Source: Allomesorhizobium camelthorni (GTDB lineage: Bacteria > Pseudomonadota > Alphaproteobacteria > Rhizobiales > Rhizobiaceae). From it: a stretch of DNA of 45,325 nucleotides. The position numbers and the translations under genes are program-made. Positions within the stretch are counted from its first letter, which is position 1; the number at the start of each line of letters is the position of its first letter. Shown here in pieces: positions 17,093 to 24,464 of the stretch. Under the pieces are notes generated by a model. It saw only the letters and a list, made by a program, of their open reading frames with translations, was not told the origin of the DNA and did no database searches. The stretch spans positions 1 to 45,325 of the forward strand of contig NZ_JAAKZF010000045.1 of the NCBI RefSeq assembly GCF_011045125.1. The letters run 5' to 3'.

Positions 17093-17523
17093 GATTGGTC
17101 CTCCCTTGAAACCAACGAGGTCGGAAGCCACTCGGGCAATTTATCGAAGGGGTCCGAATGCCTCCTCCCACGCGACGATATTCTGCGCAAAGCCGGTGCA
17201 GGTAAATAGCGAACTCAACGCCCCGGCGAATTTGTTCGAACCGACCGGCAGGCTGCTGTTGGCCGATCGAAGCCGCGTGATCCGCAAGGTGGATTAATCC
17301 TCCTCCCGCATTCAGCCGAAATCGCCTCTGGTTGCACCTTCTGCTGCCGTCAACACCGCCCTGCTGAGGGTCGATCTTCCGCTTTTCCGACCCGCGCAGG
17401 TGGCGTGCCTACGGGAGGCATTGGCCATTGGGCAGGATCCTCCGCCACACATATCGCAGCGCGTGGCCAGGCGGAGGTTGGACTGTCCAACCAGCCTCGC
17501 TGTCTCTCGCTATGCCGGCTCCG
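17093..17523. promoter_or_regulatory. gap upstream of the second importer, with a palindrome
   Basis: 431 bases without a convincing gene. It should hold the promoter of the leftward importer operon and the end of the GST operon. A perfect palindrome GGTTGGAC-T-GTCCAACC lies at 17476-17492, 32 bases after the GST stop on that transcript. It can fold as a seven-base stem with a three-base loop, or serve as an operator. No T-run follows. Nothing else is supported. Confidence 0.35.
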
Positions 17524-18216
17524 CTACGCGGCTTTCGATCTCACATAGGAGATATAGCCGCGCACATCGGCGGCAGGCTCGCTATATGCCGCACCCAGAG
17601 TCTCCTCCATATTGGCCATGTACTTCTTCGCCCAATCCGGCAGCGGATAGTCGATGACGGCCAGGAACTCGAGCGTGCAGGCAAACCGGATATCGGCGAT
17701 GGACGGTTTGTTCCCGCCGATGAAAGGCTGATCGCCGATGTAGAAGCTCTGAAAGACGCTTAGCGGTTCGGCTATGGCCTCGACGGCCGCCATGCGCGCG
17801 GCTTCCTTGCTCGGCGCATCCGCATCGCTGTGGCCGACCTCGCCCGGATATTGCGGGAAGCCGAGCAACGGATAGGTGGCCCTGGCGAGATAGGGATAGA
17901 AGGTGCCGATCAGGTAGAACATCGCGCTGTCGATCATAGCGCGGCGGGCCGGGTCTGTGGGGTAGAATTCCTCCAGGCCATGCTTGTTGCAGAGATACTG
18001 CATGATGGCGCAGCTCTCCCACAGCGCGCCTCTGGGCAGGCCGGTCTCCTCGATCATCGGCGTCAGGTGCGCCGGATTGCGCGCCAGGAACTCCGCCTGC
18101 CGCGTCTGGCCAAAGACATCGTGCTCGCTGAACTCCAGCCCCGCGGCGCGAAGGAAAACCCGCACCGTCAGATTGTTGACGCTGGGCTTGATCACGTTGA
18201 GTTTGATCTCGGACAT
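17524..18216 (-). CDS. glutathione S-transferase family protein
   Basis: A 230-residue protein with the GST layout. The N-terminal thioredoxin-like domain (about 1-85) has NNLTVRVFLRAAGLEF and the glutathione-binding ...PMIEE...LWESCAIMQYL pattern with the usual Glu-Ser pair. The all-helical C-terminal domain (about 100-225) contains KPSIADIRFACTLEFLAVID, including the conserved N-capping motif. GGGAGGAG precedes ATG 18216. It is the last gene of the operon lyase-CoA ligase-VOC-GST. A role in glutathione-dependent isomerisation or detoxification of a pathway intermediate is inferred from the operon. Confidence 0.88.
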   Translation of the reverse strand: MSEIKLNVIKPSVNNLTVRVFLRAAGLEFSEHDVFGQTRQAEFLARNPAHLTPMIEETGLPRGALWESCAIMQYLCNKHGLEEFYPTDPARRAMIDSAMFYLIGTFYPYLARATYPLLGFPQYPGEVGHSDADAPSKEAARMAAVEAIAEPLSVFQSFYIGDQPFIGGNKPSIADIRFACTLEFLAVIDYPLPDWAKKYMANMEETLGAAYSEPAADVRGYISYVRSKAA

Positions 18217-18237
18217 TTCAACTCCTCCCTTGGTGGT

Positions 18238-18819
18238 TCAATACGGGTTCTTTGGTTCGCGGTCCGGCGACAGGGTCGACCGGGAGCGCGCCGTCAGCGC
18301 CTCTATCGCGTCGGCGAGATGGATTTCGGCGATGGCGTATTCATTCCGCTGCACCCTGATCCTGTGCGCTTCCATCAAGACGTCGGCGTGGGTGAAGCCG
18401 TGCGGCGGCTCGAACCGATACGAGGCGAGCTCGACCAGAAGGCCGAGCGGATCCTCGAAATAGATGGAATCCATGAAGCCGCGGTCCTTGACGCCGCTGT
18501 GCTTGATGTTGCGTTCGTCGAGCCGCTCCACCGCCTGCAGGAAGGACACGCGGGAGACAGCGAAGGCGATATGGTGGACGCAGCCGATATCCGTCGACGT
18601 CCTTTTCGGATCCGGCTTCCGTTCCTCATTGGTGAAAACCGTGATGAGCCGTCCGTCGCCTGGATCAAAGTAGAGGTGGCTTTCCGAGGCGCGGTCGAGA
18701 TTGGGCTGCTCGAAAATGAAAGGCATGCCCAGCACCCCTTCCCAGAAATCGATCGAGGTCTGCCGGTCGGCCCCGACCAGCGTAATGTGATGAACTCCCT
18801 GCGATTGAAGCTTCCGCAT
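18238..18819 (-). CDS. VOC-family (glyoxalase/dioxygenase-fold) metalloprotein
   Basis: A 193-residue protein of the vicinal oxygen chelate fold. Paired beta-alpha-beta units are visible: GVHHITLVGAD (with a metal-binding His) and, about 70 residues later, GCVHHIAFAVS (second His), then a Glu-containing strand YFEDPLGLLVELASY. Metal ligands of this type serve extradiol dioxygenases, glyoxalases and epimerases. The start ATG 18819 has GGGAGGAGG ahead of it; a longer in-frame extension overlaps the upstream gene and is rejected. It lies 31 bases after the CoA-ligase gene. Which reaction it performs cannot be told. Confidence 0.85.
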   Translation of the reverse strand: MRKLQSQGVHHITLVGADRQTSIDFWEGVLGMPFIFEQPNLDRASESHLYFDPGDGRLITVFTNEERKPDPKRTSTDIGCVHHIAFAVSRVSFLQAVERLDERNIKHSGVKDRGFMDSIYFEDPLGLLVELASYRFEPPHGFTHADVLMEAHRIRVQRNEYAIAEIHLADAIEALTARSRSTLSPDREPKNPY

Positions 18820-18850
18820 TCGGGTTTCCTCCTCCCTCGGGCCGGCGCCG

Positions 18851-20152
18851 TCAGCGCTGCACCAGCTTCGACTTGTACTCGCTGCGCTGGAGCGTGCCCC
18901 ACGGCGCCAGATTGACCCGCGCCGCAAACACGAGCATGTCGCGGATGCGCATCTGGATCCGGGCGGCAAGTTCCGGACCACCAGCATAATCCTTCGCCAG
19001 TTCGACCACCACCGGCAAAGGCGGTTCCTGCCGCACGCCTGGATCCTGCGGCTTAACGAGGATCACGCCGCTCACATCGGGCATGAACTGGTTGACGACT
19101 TCGCGAATGGCCGAGGGAAAGACGTTGACGCCGCGCACGAGAAGCATGTCGTCGGTCCGTCCGACGCAGCGTATCCGCGGCGCGGTGCGCCCGCACCGGC
19201 AAGGCGAGGTCCAGACCTGGACATGGTCGCGGGTGCGAAAGCGCAGCAGCGGCGCCGCCTGATGGTTGAGATGGGTCAAGACGAGTTCGCCTCGCGCGCC
19301 ATCCTCCATTGCGATGGATGCGCCGGTTTCGGGATCGATCAGTTCGGGGTGGACGAAGCCGCGGCCGCCAAGATGCATGCCGCTTTGCTCTTCGCACTCG
19401 CCCCACAGCGAGACGCCGATGTCGCCGATGCCCATAGCCTCCGTCACCCTGGCGCCCCATGCCTGCTCGAGATGCGCCCGTAGGGCCGGCTCGCCGCCGC
19501 CGGGCTCGCCTGCGACCAGCACGCGCTTCACGCTGGAGCCCCTGAGGTCGAAGCCCCGCTCCTCCGCCCACTCCGCGAGATGGGCCGCGTAGGATGGCGT
19601 CATCACCACCGCCGCTGGCTTCAGCAGGCGGATCGCGACCATCAGCCGCTCGGTATTTCCCGTGCCGACCGGAATGTGAGTCATTCCTATCCTGTCGAAC
19701 GCGCCGAGCGCCGCGCCCGCCACGAAAGGCCCGGCATTGTAGGTCGAGACGATCGCTTCGCCCGGGCCGATGCCAGAGGCCGAATAGCTCCGGGCCGACG
19801 TCACCACCCAGTTTTCAAGATCCTGCGCCGTCAGGGGAATATAGCTGGGCGTGCCGGTGGTGCCGCTGGTGGAAAAGATGCACACGATCTCTTCCCTGTG
19901 GACCGCAAGATGTGTCCCGATCGGATGGTCGGCGCTGCACGACGCTCTGATCTCGTCCTTCTCGGTGAAAGGCAGTCTTTCGATCGACTCCAGACCGCCG
20001 ATCTCATCGGCGGTGGTGAAGCCGGCCTGCTTCAGCTTGTTCTGGTAGAAAGCCGAGCGGGCGAGAAGATATGCGACCTGCCGGCGGTATCTGGCGTCGT
20101 CCTGCCTTGCCTGATCGCGCCAGGAGCGGGTCTCCACCTCCGGATCGAACAT
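18851..20152 (-). CDS. PaaK-like acyl/aryl-CoA ligase (AMP-forming)
   Basis: A 433-residue adenylate-forming enzyme close in length and layout to phenylacetate-CoA ligase (about 430-440). The P-loop motif is STSGTTGTPSYIPLT near residues 94-108. The A-box region reads EAMGIGDIGVSLWGECEE, the hinge GRTDDMLLVRGVNVFP, and the end KSKLVQR. A zinc-like cluster CRCGRTAPRIRCVGR precedes the hinge, as in PaaK. It would activate a carboxylic acid, perhaps aromatic, with ATP and CoA. It starts three bases after the lyase stop, so the genes are one unit. Confidence 0.88.
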   Translation of the reverse strand: MFDPEVETRSWRDQARQDDARYRRQVAYLLARSAFYQNKLKQAGFTTADEIGGLESIERLPFTEKDEIRASCSADHPIGTHLAVHREEIVCIFSTSGTTGTPSYIPLTAQDLENWVVTSARSYSASGIGPGEAIVSTYNAGPFVAGAALGAFDRIGMTHIPVGTGNTERLMVAIRLLKPAAVVMTPSYAAHLAEWAEERGFDLRGSSVKRVLVAGEPGGGEPALRAHLEQAWGARVTEAMGIGDIGVSLWGECEEQSGMHLGGRGFVHPELIDPETGASIAMEDGARGELVLTHLNHQAAPLLRFRTRDHVQVWTSPCRCGRTAPRIRCVGRTDDMLLVRGVNVFPSAIREVVNQFMPDVSGVILVKPQDPGVRQEPPLPVVVELAKDYAGGPELAARIQMRIRDMLVFAARVNLAPWGTLQRSEYKSKLVQR

Positions 20153-20155
20153 GGC

Positions 20156-20944
20156 TCACGTCCCGCCCTTGGCGCCGTAGGAAACGGCTGCTTCCGCATG
20201 GCCGGCCAGCACAAACCCGATGGGGTTCTGCTGCTCTTCGGCGAGATGCGCGAGGATGCCGCCGGCGCGGGCAAGCAGCGGGATCGCCTTGATCATCGCA
20301 GGCGGGAAGTCGAGATCGAGAAGCACCGCGGCGATCGGCATCGAGACGTTCATGACCAGCGGCTTTCCCCAGACCTGCGCCACCGCTTCGCGCATGCGCC
20401 GCGCCAGGTCGACATGCGGGCTTCTGACGCCGCGCTGGTCGGCAAGTTCCAGGATGCGTTCGGCGCGCGGGTCGTGCGGCCGGTGCACGGGATGCCCGAA
20501 ACCCGGCGCCTTCCCGCCGGATTCGCGGATTTCCCGGGCCATTTCCAGCACGACCGCATCGGCGTCCTCGCCCTCGGCCACCCGCTTGCGGGCCTTGGAC
20601 AGCAGCGTGCCGCAGAGCTCGGAGGTGCCGAGCAGCACCGGGCCGCAGCCAAGGATGCCGGCGGCGAGCGCGCCCTGCAGCGCATTCGGGTCCGCAGCGT
20701 GCGTCATCCGCGCGGCCTGGACGGTGGGCATCATGCCGTGCTCCGCGATGGCGACAAGCAGGAGATCCAGGAAATAGCGCTGATCCTCAGTCGGCTCGCG
20801 CCCGGTCAAGAGCAGGTAGAAATACTCAGTGAAGCTCAGCCGCCCCATGAGATCGCCGCAGAGATCTTTTCCGCGCACTTCGACGGCGTCTGCTGTCGCG
20901 ATGCAGATTTCAGTGGTGACCGCGCGCGCTTTGCCGATGTGCAT
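20156..20944 (-). CDS. citrate-synthase-fold protein, citryl-CoA lyase-like
   Basis: A 262-residue protein with the citrate synthase fold but only about 60 percent of its usual length, as in proteins named citryl-CoA lyase. Family marks are GRLSFTEYFYLLLTGREPT near the N-terminus and KAPGFGHPVHRPHDPRAERI in the centre. The latter carries the His of the conserved GFGH motif. The two other catalytic positions differ by eye: the usual GPLHGG is GPVLLG, and NVDF is NVSM. Citrate synthase chemistry is therefore unlikely; cleavage or formation of a related CoA thioester is possible. It is first in the operon, with GGAAC before ATG 20944. Confidence 0.82.
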   Translation of the reverse strand: MHIGKARAVTTEICIATADAVEVRGKDLCGDLMGRLSFTEYFYLLLTGREPTEDQRYFLDLLLVAIAEHGMMPTVQAARMTHAADPNALQGALAAGILGCGPVLLGTSELCGTLLSKARKRVAEGEDADAVVLEMAREIRESGGKAPGFGHPVHRPHDPRAERILELADQRGVRSPHVDLARRMREAVAQVWGKPLVMNVSMPIAAVLLDLDFPPAMIKAIPLLARAGGILAHLAEEQQNPIGFVLAGHAEAAVSYGAKGGT

Positions 20945-21189
20945 GGGTTCCGCTTCCGCCGGAACGGTTCAATATATCTGTGACACCAGGATGCTAGACT
21001 GAAGATGGAGATCACACAATGTCGGCCAAGCCTTTGGCGGCTGGGGGTCATCAGCCGAGTTTCTCGATATGTGAGACAGGCCACAGACGTCCCATAGAAG
21101 AAATCCGACAATTAGCTTGAACTCCTCAGCGGGGTCAATTTACGGGCCCGACCACTTTCGGCCGGGCTCGTTGTGAGGGAGAAGGCAAA
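20945..21189. other. intergenic gap, start of the accessory stretch
   Basis: No convincing gene was seen. The promoter of the leftward lyase operon must lie in its first part; TATATT at about 20972-20977 on the minus strand is a possible -10 box without a good -35. Confidence 0.3.
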
Positions 21190-21330
21190 TTGCTCTACGC
21201 GCTCGTTATTTTCATTGGCACCAACGTCTATACGATCGATGACGACCTGAGTTGGGCCGACTGTCAAAGAGCCATCTCGGTGAGTATCGATGGCGACGTT
21301 ATGGAATGCGTTAAAACTCAGAAGGTATGA
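21190..21330 (+). CDS. small hypothetical protein with hydrophobic N-terminus
   Basis: A 46-residue reading frame starting at TTG 21190. A good ribosome site, GAGGGAG, lies eight bases upstream (21174-21180). The peptide begins with a hydrophobic stretch (LLYALVIFIGTNVYTI), followed by an acidic, Cys-containing part (SWADCQRAI, VMECVKT). This shape, a short signal-like helix with a W-x-x-C and a later EC pair, is common in small secreted or periplasmic orphan proteins of rhizobia. It is too short for routine gene finding. No function is known to me. Confidence 0.45.
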   Translation: MLYALVIFIGTNVYTIDDDLSWADCQRAISVSIDGDVMECVKTQKV

Positions 21331-21487
21331 TGGTTCGGTTGCCATGCCGCACGAACGAACAGCGGACAACCGATCCGGCCGATCACGGCACCCACTGTTG
21401 CCGGACCGAAGGAACTGTCGACGTCCGGATGCTGTTCCAGGGAAGCAATGGGAGGGCGCACCGATAGATCACCTCGAAAAATGGTGC

Positions 21488-21808
21488 ATGCTCCAGCGCG
21501 AGATTTTCCGCGCACAATTGGGCAGGCTCGAAGGCCGTCTACCTAACCCATTTAACGATTATCATGAACCGCTCCTTTTCGCCGACACGCCCGTTGCGAA
21601 GGAGAAGCTCAGAGATTGGATTGCGACCATTGATCAGTTGCTGGGTAGATGCAGGACTTCGATTAGCTACCAACGCACCGCGACGGTCCTACAGCAACGC
21701 TCGCTATACTACCACGCTTTCGTGAAAGTTCCGTCCGATTGCCGACCATTCTCCAGAATTTGTGGGATTAAATTATTAGACGCCGTCGTTAGACAGTCCA
21801 TCCATTAA
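21488..21808 (+). CDS. hypothetical protein, possibly partial
   Basis: A 106-residue frame from ATG 21488. The first 60 residues look protein-like and amphipathic (LQREIFRAQLGRLEGRLP, AKEKLRDWIATIDQLLG). The remainder is Arg/Ser-rich and less convincing. The frame is open for 198 bases upstream, without a good ribosome site for any start. It may be a real small gene with an unclear start or a remnant of a longer one, as the stretch around it is mosaic. Function unknown. Confidence 0.3.
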   Translation: MLQREIFRAQLGRLEGRLPNPFNDYHEPLLFADTPVAKEKLRDWIATIDQLLGRCRTSISYQRTATVLQQRSLYYHAFVKVPSDCRPFSRICGIKLLDAVVRQSIH

Positions 21809-21832
21809 GGAGCAGATAAAACAGGTAAATGC

Positions 21833-21907
21833 CGGGCCTGCAGACCGCCGGTTCGATCCCGGTTGGCTTACGGAGGGTGGTAAGGTTACGGGAAAGCACC
21901 GCGATGA
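21833..21907 (+). pseudogene. decayed 3' end of a DHFR-like gene
   Basis: About 75 bases that match the last 64 bases of the DHFR-like gene at 23886-24302, with roughly nine differences in 54 aligned bases and one 11-base insertion. Translated in the matching frame the remnant reads PADRRFDPGWLTEGGKVTG against PADRWFNPSWLTKGGEVTR. The insertion takes it past the normal stop, and no upstream DHFR sequence is present. Homology begins abruptly at the bases CGGGCC. It marks a second, mostly deleted copy, or a break point of rearrangement. Confidence 0.55.
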
Positions 21908-22084
21908 TCGTTCTGTCGCCACTTTATCCGCTTTTTAAGGCTATTCTGAAGACTGGATACGCTATCGACGCGGTCTTGCCCCGCCTTGGCTGGCATAGCT
22001 CCTTGGGAGATATGGTTTATTCTCGAGATTTTCTTGGCAGGGCGTGCGAGAGTCTGCGAGCGACGCACAGAAGGACAGCCGCAC

Positions 22085-22822
22085 GTGTCGACTTCTCAAT
22101 CAAGAATTTGCAAGGGCTGCTGGCAGCAGATGCGGCTGCCAGTGCCTCTCCGTGGGCCGGCTTCCATTCCCTTTCGCGCCTTTGGCATACGCCCTAGCCG
22201 GATGAATCCGAACACCTGCACGATTTGCGAGCTCATGTTCACGCGGGTGATGAAAGCCCGCCAGGTCACAGTCGACGTTTCGGTGCTTTTTGTTGATCTG
22301 AGGGGCTATACGACGCTTTCGCAGTCGTTCTCGGCAGAAATTGTCTCATCGCTGCTGGATGCCTTCTACGATGAATGCGCGGCCGCCATCTGGGAATGTG
22401 ACGGGCTTCTTAACAAGACCGTCGGAGACGCGATTATGGCGATATTCAACTTTCCCATTCACCACCACGACCACGCCGGACGTGCCGTGCTCGCGGCGCG
22501 GGAGATCCAACGCCGCTGGCATACGCGTCGTGAGCTTCTCGCGACTGATGGCGTTGGCTTGGACGGAAGTGATCTCGGCATCGGTATCGGTATCGACACC
22601 GGTGAAACCAGCTTCGGAGAGTTCGGCCGATCACACCGGGATCTCACCGCGATTGGAACGGTCGTGAACACCGCAGCCCGCGCCCAGTCAGTCGCCGACG
22701 CCGGGCGGATTCTTGTAACGAAGGCAGTTTGCGATCAAGCCCCGCACCAAACGGCTGAAGGTGAATGCCGGGAATACCACTTGAAGGGATTTGAGAAGCC
22801 TATCGAGCTTTACACAATCTGA
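22085..22822 (+). CDS. class III adenylate/guanylate cyclase with two N-terminal CxxC motifs
   Basis: A 245-residue protein. The catalytic domain (about 62-245) has both metal Asp residues (D71 in LFVDLRGYT and D115 in KTVGDAIMAIF), a substrate-type Lys (K111) and the transition-state pair in VVNTAAR. It should make cAMP or cGMP. The N-terminus carries CKGC (9-12) and NTCTIC (45-48), separated by a Pro-rich linker, which suggest a metal- or redox-responsive module. GTG 22085 is preferred: AAGGA lies nine bases upstream. A TTG at 21986 in the same frame has no ribosome site. No membrane helix is seen, so it is probably cytoplasmic. It stands alone. Confidence 0.85.
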   Translation: MSTSQSRICKGCWQQMRLPVPLRGPASIPFRAFGIRPSRMNPNTCTICELMFTRVMKARQVTVDVSVLFVDLRGYTTLSQSFSAEIVSSLLDAFYDECAAAIWECDGLLNKTVGDAIMAIFNFPIHHHDHAGRAVLAAREIQRRWHTRRELLATDGVGLDGSDLGIGIGIDTGETSFGEFGRSHRDLTAIGTVVNTAARAQSVADAGRILVTKAVCDQAPHQTAEGECREYHLKGFEKPIELYTI

Positions 22823-22914
22823 TTGACCGCGGGCCGCTTGGAGCTGCCTGGCATTTGCCCTCTAAAGGATGGCGACGGCGTACCCCACGAGGCAATTTCT
22901 TTCGTGAGCCGATG

Positions 22915-23166
22915 CTATTGTGCAAATTTCGCAGCACTCCGGGCGGCCATATCGCCTAATACGGCATGAAGAAGCGCTCCGACTTCCTGTTCGGCGAGCC
23001 CGGGTGCAATTCCCGATTCGGACAGTTGAAAGAGAATTTGTTTGGCGGTGCTGCGCCAGAAGGCGTTTGCGTCTTCGCCGTTCTTGGATTCCAGAACACG
23101 GGCGATCCCCTCCACCAATTTCCGCCGCCGATGCAGCGGAAATGCGCTTATATTTGAATCACCCAT
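22915..23166 (-). CDS. DUF6074-family protein
   Basis: An 83-residue protein with the pattern PLHRRRKLVEGIARVLESKN followed by GEDANAFWR and SGIAPGLAEQEVGALL. I recognise this as the rhizobial DUF6074 family, whose members share a RRxxLVxxIAxxL start and a WR motif near residue 37. The function is unknown. It is short, basic at the start and free of membrane helices. It lies convergent with the cyclase gene; the promoter would be in the gap at 23167-23518. Confidence 0.75.
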   Translation of the reverse strand: MGDSNISAFPLHRRRKLVEGIARVLESKNGEDANAFWRSTAKQILFQLSESGIAPGLAEQEVGALLHAVLGDMAARSAAKFAQ

Positions 23167-23518
23167 CGGTCACCTCACTCCTTCAACCCCGCGAATAAGC
23201 ATTGGCGGGTTGAAAAAATTGGTTAACAGCGCTTTTTTTGACAAGTGTCAGCAATGGGATTGAGGCACCCCGCTAGGTGGGACTGTGCAGGGGATGGTGC
23301 GGTTCAGCCAACCAGGCCGTGATAGGGCAGGCTCTTGGACTTGATCAGAACCAGGCGAACCGCCATATTCTGATCCGGCTGCCAATTTCAGGTGGCCCAT
23401 TTCATGGATGAGGCCGATCCGGCCGGATCGACGTCCGTTTATTTAATTGCTGAGATCGCCATGTCGGGAGGAAATCTCCCGGTTGCATCAGCCATCCCTG
23501 TTCTTTTTGGAGGTGTCT
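23167..23518. promoter_or_regulatory. gap with a palindromic operator candidate
   Basis: 352 bases between the divergent DUF6074 and XRE genes; no gene is supported. A perfect palindrome TGACA-AG-TGTCA lies at 23239-23250 and overlaps a TTGACA (23238-23243) that could be a -35 box. It follows an oligo-T run. It could be an operator used by the XRE protein encoded at 23519. The placement is by eye. Confidence 0.35.
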
Positions 23519-23773
23519 ATGAAGCATTCGCGCATTCCCGAAACAGTCTTGAGGGCTATGTCAGAGGGGACACACATCATCCGCGCTTATCGTGAGCACC
23601 TTGGCTATTCGATCGATGAGCTGGCGGTGGCGTGCGGGCTAGCCGCTGAGGAAATCAAAAATATCGAGTCGGGTCTGAGATACAACAAGGGCTATCGTGA
23701 TCGGATCGCGAGATCGCTGTCCCTGCCTGTTGGAATTTTCGAGCCGGAGTCTGACATATCGGACGCTGCTTGA
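23519..23773 (+). CDS. XRE-family helix-turn-helix regulator
   Basis: An 84-residue DNA-binding protein. The HTH of the Cro/CI type is at about residues 18-75: IIRAYREHLGYSIDELAVAC (first helices), then GLAAEEIKNIESGLR as turn and recognition helix, ending RIARSLSLPVGIF. GGAGGT is seven bases ahead of ATG 23519, a strong start. No second domain is present. It sits alone among unrelated small genes; such short XRE proteins often control a neighbour or themselves. The palindrome at 23239-23250 is a candidate site. Confidence 0.82.
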   Translation: MKHSRIPETVLRAMSEGTHIIRAYREHLGYSIDELAVACGLAAEEIKNIESGLRYNKGYRDRIARSLSLPVGIFEPESDISDAA

Positions 23774-23885
23774 TCGGTGGTAATCTGCGGGTGAGTTTGG
23801 CTCGGGCGATTACTAGAGACTGTTGCATCTAGTGATTTGCAGACTTCGCCCGTGCAATCACACGCACACGCACTGTGGAGGTCCA

Positions 23886-24302
23886 ATGCAGCAGCCCGTC
23901 GTCAGGGTAGTCTGTGCCATCGGCCAATCGGGGCAACTCGGTCTTAACGGCGGCTTGCCGTGGGAAGGCAACCGATCGCCGGAGTTCGTCGCTGACGTTG
24001 CGCGGTTTTTCGATATCACGAGAGGACACGTCTTGCTCGCCGGTCCCAAGACGATCGCGAGCATTCCGGCGTTCGCTCGCGGCGATCGAGAACTTGTCGT
24101 CTTGCGTTCCCACATGGATCCCGAAGACACGCTCAAGCGTTTTGCCGGCCGTATCGCCTTCATCGGTGGCGGTCCACCGGTATGGGACGCCTACGCCCGC
24201 TTCGTCAGCCACTGGGATGTTACGCGTCTACCGTATGACGGGCCGGCGGACCGCTGGTTCAATCCCAGTTGGCTCACAAAGGGTGGTGAGGTTACGCGAT
24301 GA
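23886..24302 (+). CDS. dihydrofolate reductase-like protein
   Basis: A 138-residue protein, somewhat shorter than typical DHFR (about 160). Family marks: VVCAIGQSGQLGLNGGLPWE (first strand and the LPW motif), then DVARFFDITRGHVLLAGPKT with the acidic catalytic position and a GxKT-like nucleotide loop, and IAFIGGGPPVWDAYARF in the second half. GGAGG lies five bases before ATG 23886. It would reduce dihydrofolate or a related pterin with NADPH in the cytoplasm; substrate changes are possible because the family is diverse. A partial second copy of its 3' end lies at 21833-21907. Confidence 0.82.
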   Translation: MQQPVVRVVCAIGQSGQLGLNGGLPWEGNRSPEFVADVARFFDITRGHVLLAGPKTIASIPAFARGDRELVVLRSHMDPEDTLKRFAGRIAFIGGGPPVWDAYARFVSHWDVTRLPYDGPADRWFNPSWLTKGGEVTR

Positions 24303-24317
24303 ACGGGTGCCCCCTCG

Positions 24318-24464
24318 TCAGCTCGCGCCAAAAGTGCTCCACTCCAGGGAACTCGCGTTGAGTTGATCGCGGCTCGCGCATGTGTAGCAAGCAATGAAAT
24401 AGGCATTTGCAATCAACATGAGCGCCATCCCGAAAAGCAGCCCTGTTCGATGGCAGCCGTTCAT
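24318..24464 (-). CDS. small one-helix membrane protein coupled to the YiiX-like gene
   Basis: A 48-residue peptide with a single membrane helix (GLLFGMALMLIANAYFIAC), two further cysteines nearby, and a short polar tail. Its ATG overlaps the stop of the YiiX-like gene in an ATGA arrangement, and GGAGAAGGAAAG precedes the start; both argue for a real gene. It might act as anchor or partner of the hydrolase. The family is not recognised. It is too short for routine gene finding. Confidence 0.6.
   Translation of the reverse strand: MNGCHRTGLLFGMALMLIANAYFIACYTCASRDQLNASSLEWSTFGAS

Noticed and set aside
21845-21870. T-arm-like text GCCGGTTCGATCCCGGT (and its counterpart near 24252-24271), as in a tRNA end or attachment site
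   Set aside because: No acceptor, D or anticodon arm surrounds it, and both copies lie in the DHFR-like reading frame, which explains the similarity.
21829-22197. 122-residue plus frame ahead of the cyclase
   Set aside because: It overlaps the cyclase start and the DHFR remnant in other frames and has no protein-like pattern beyond one hydrophobic stretch.
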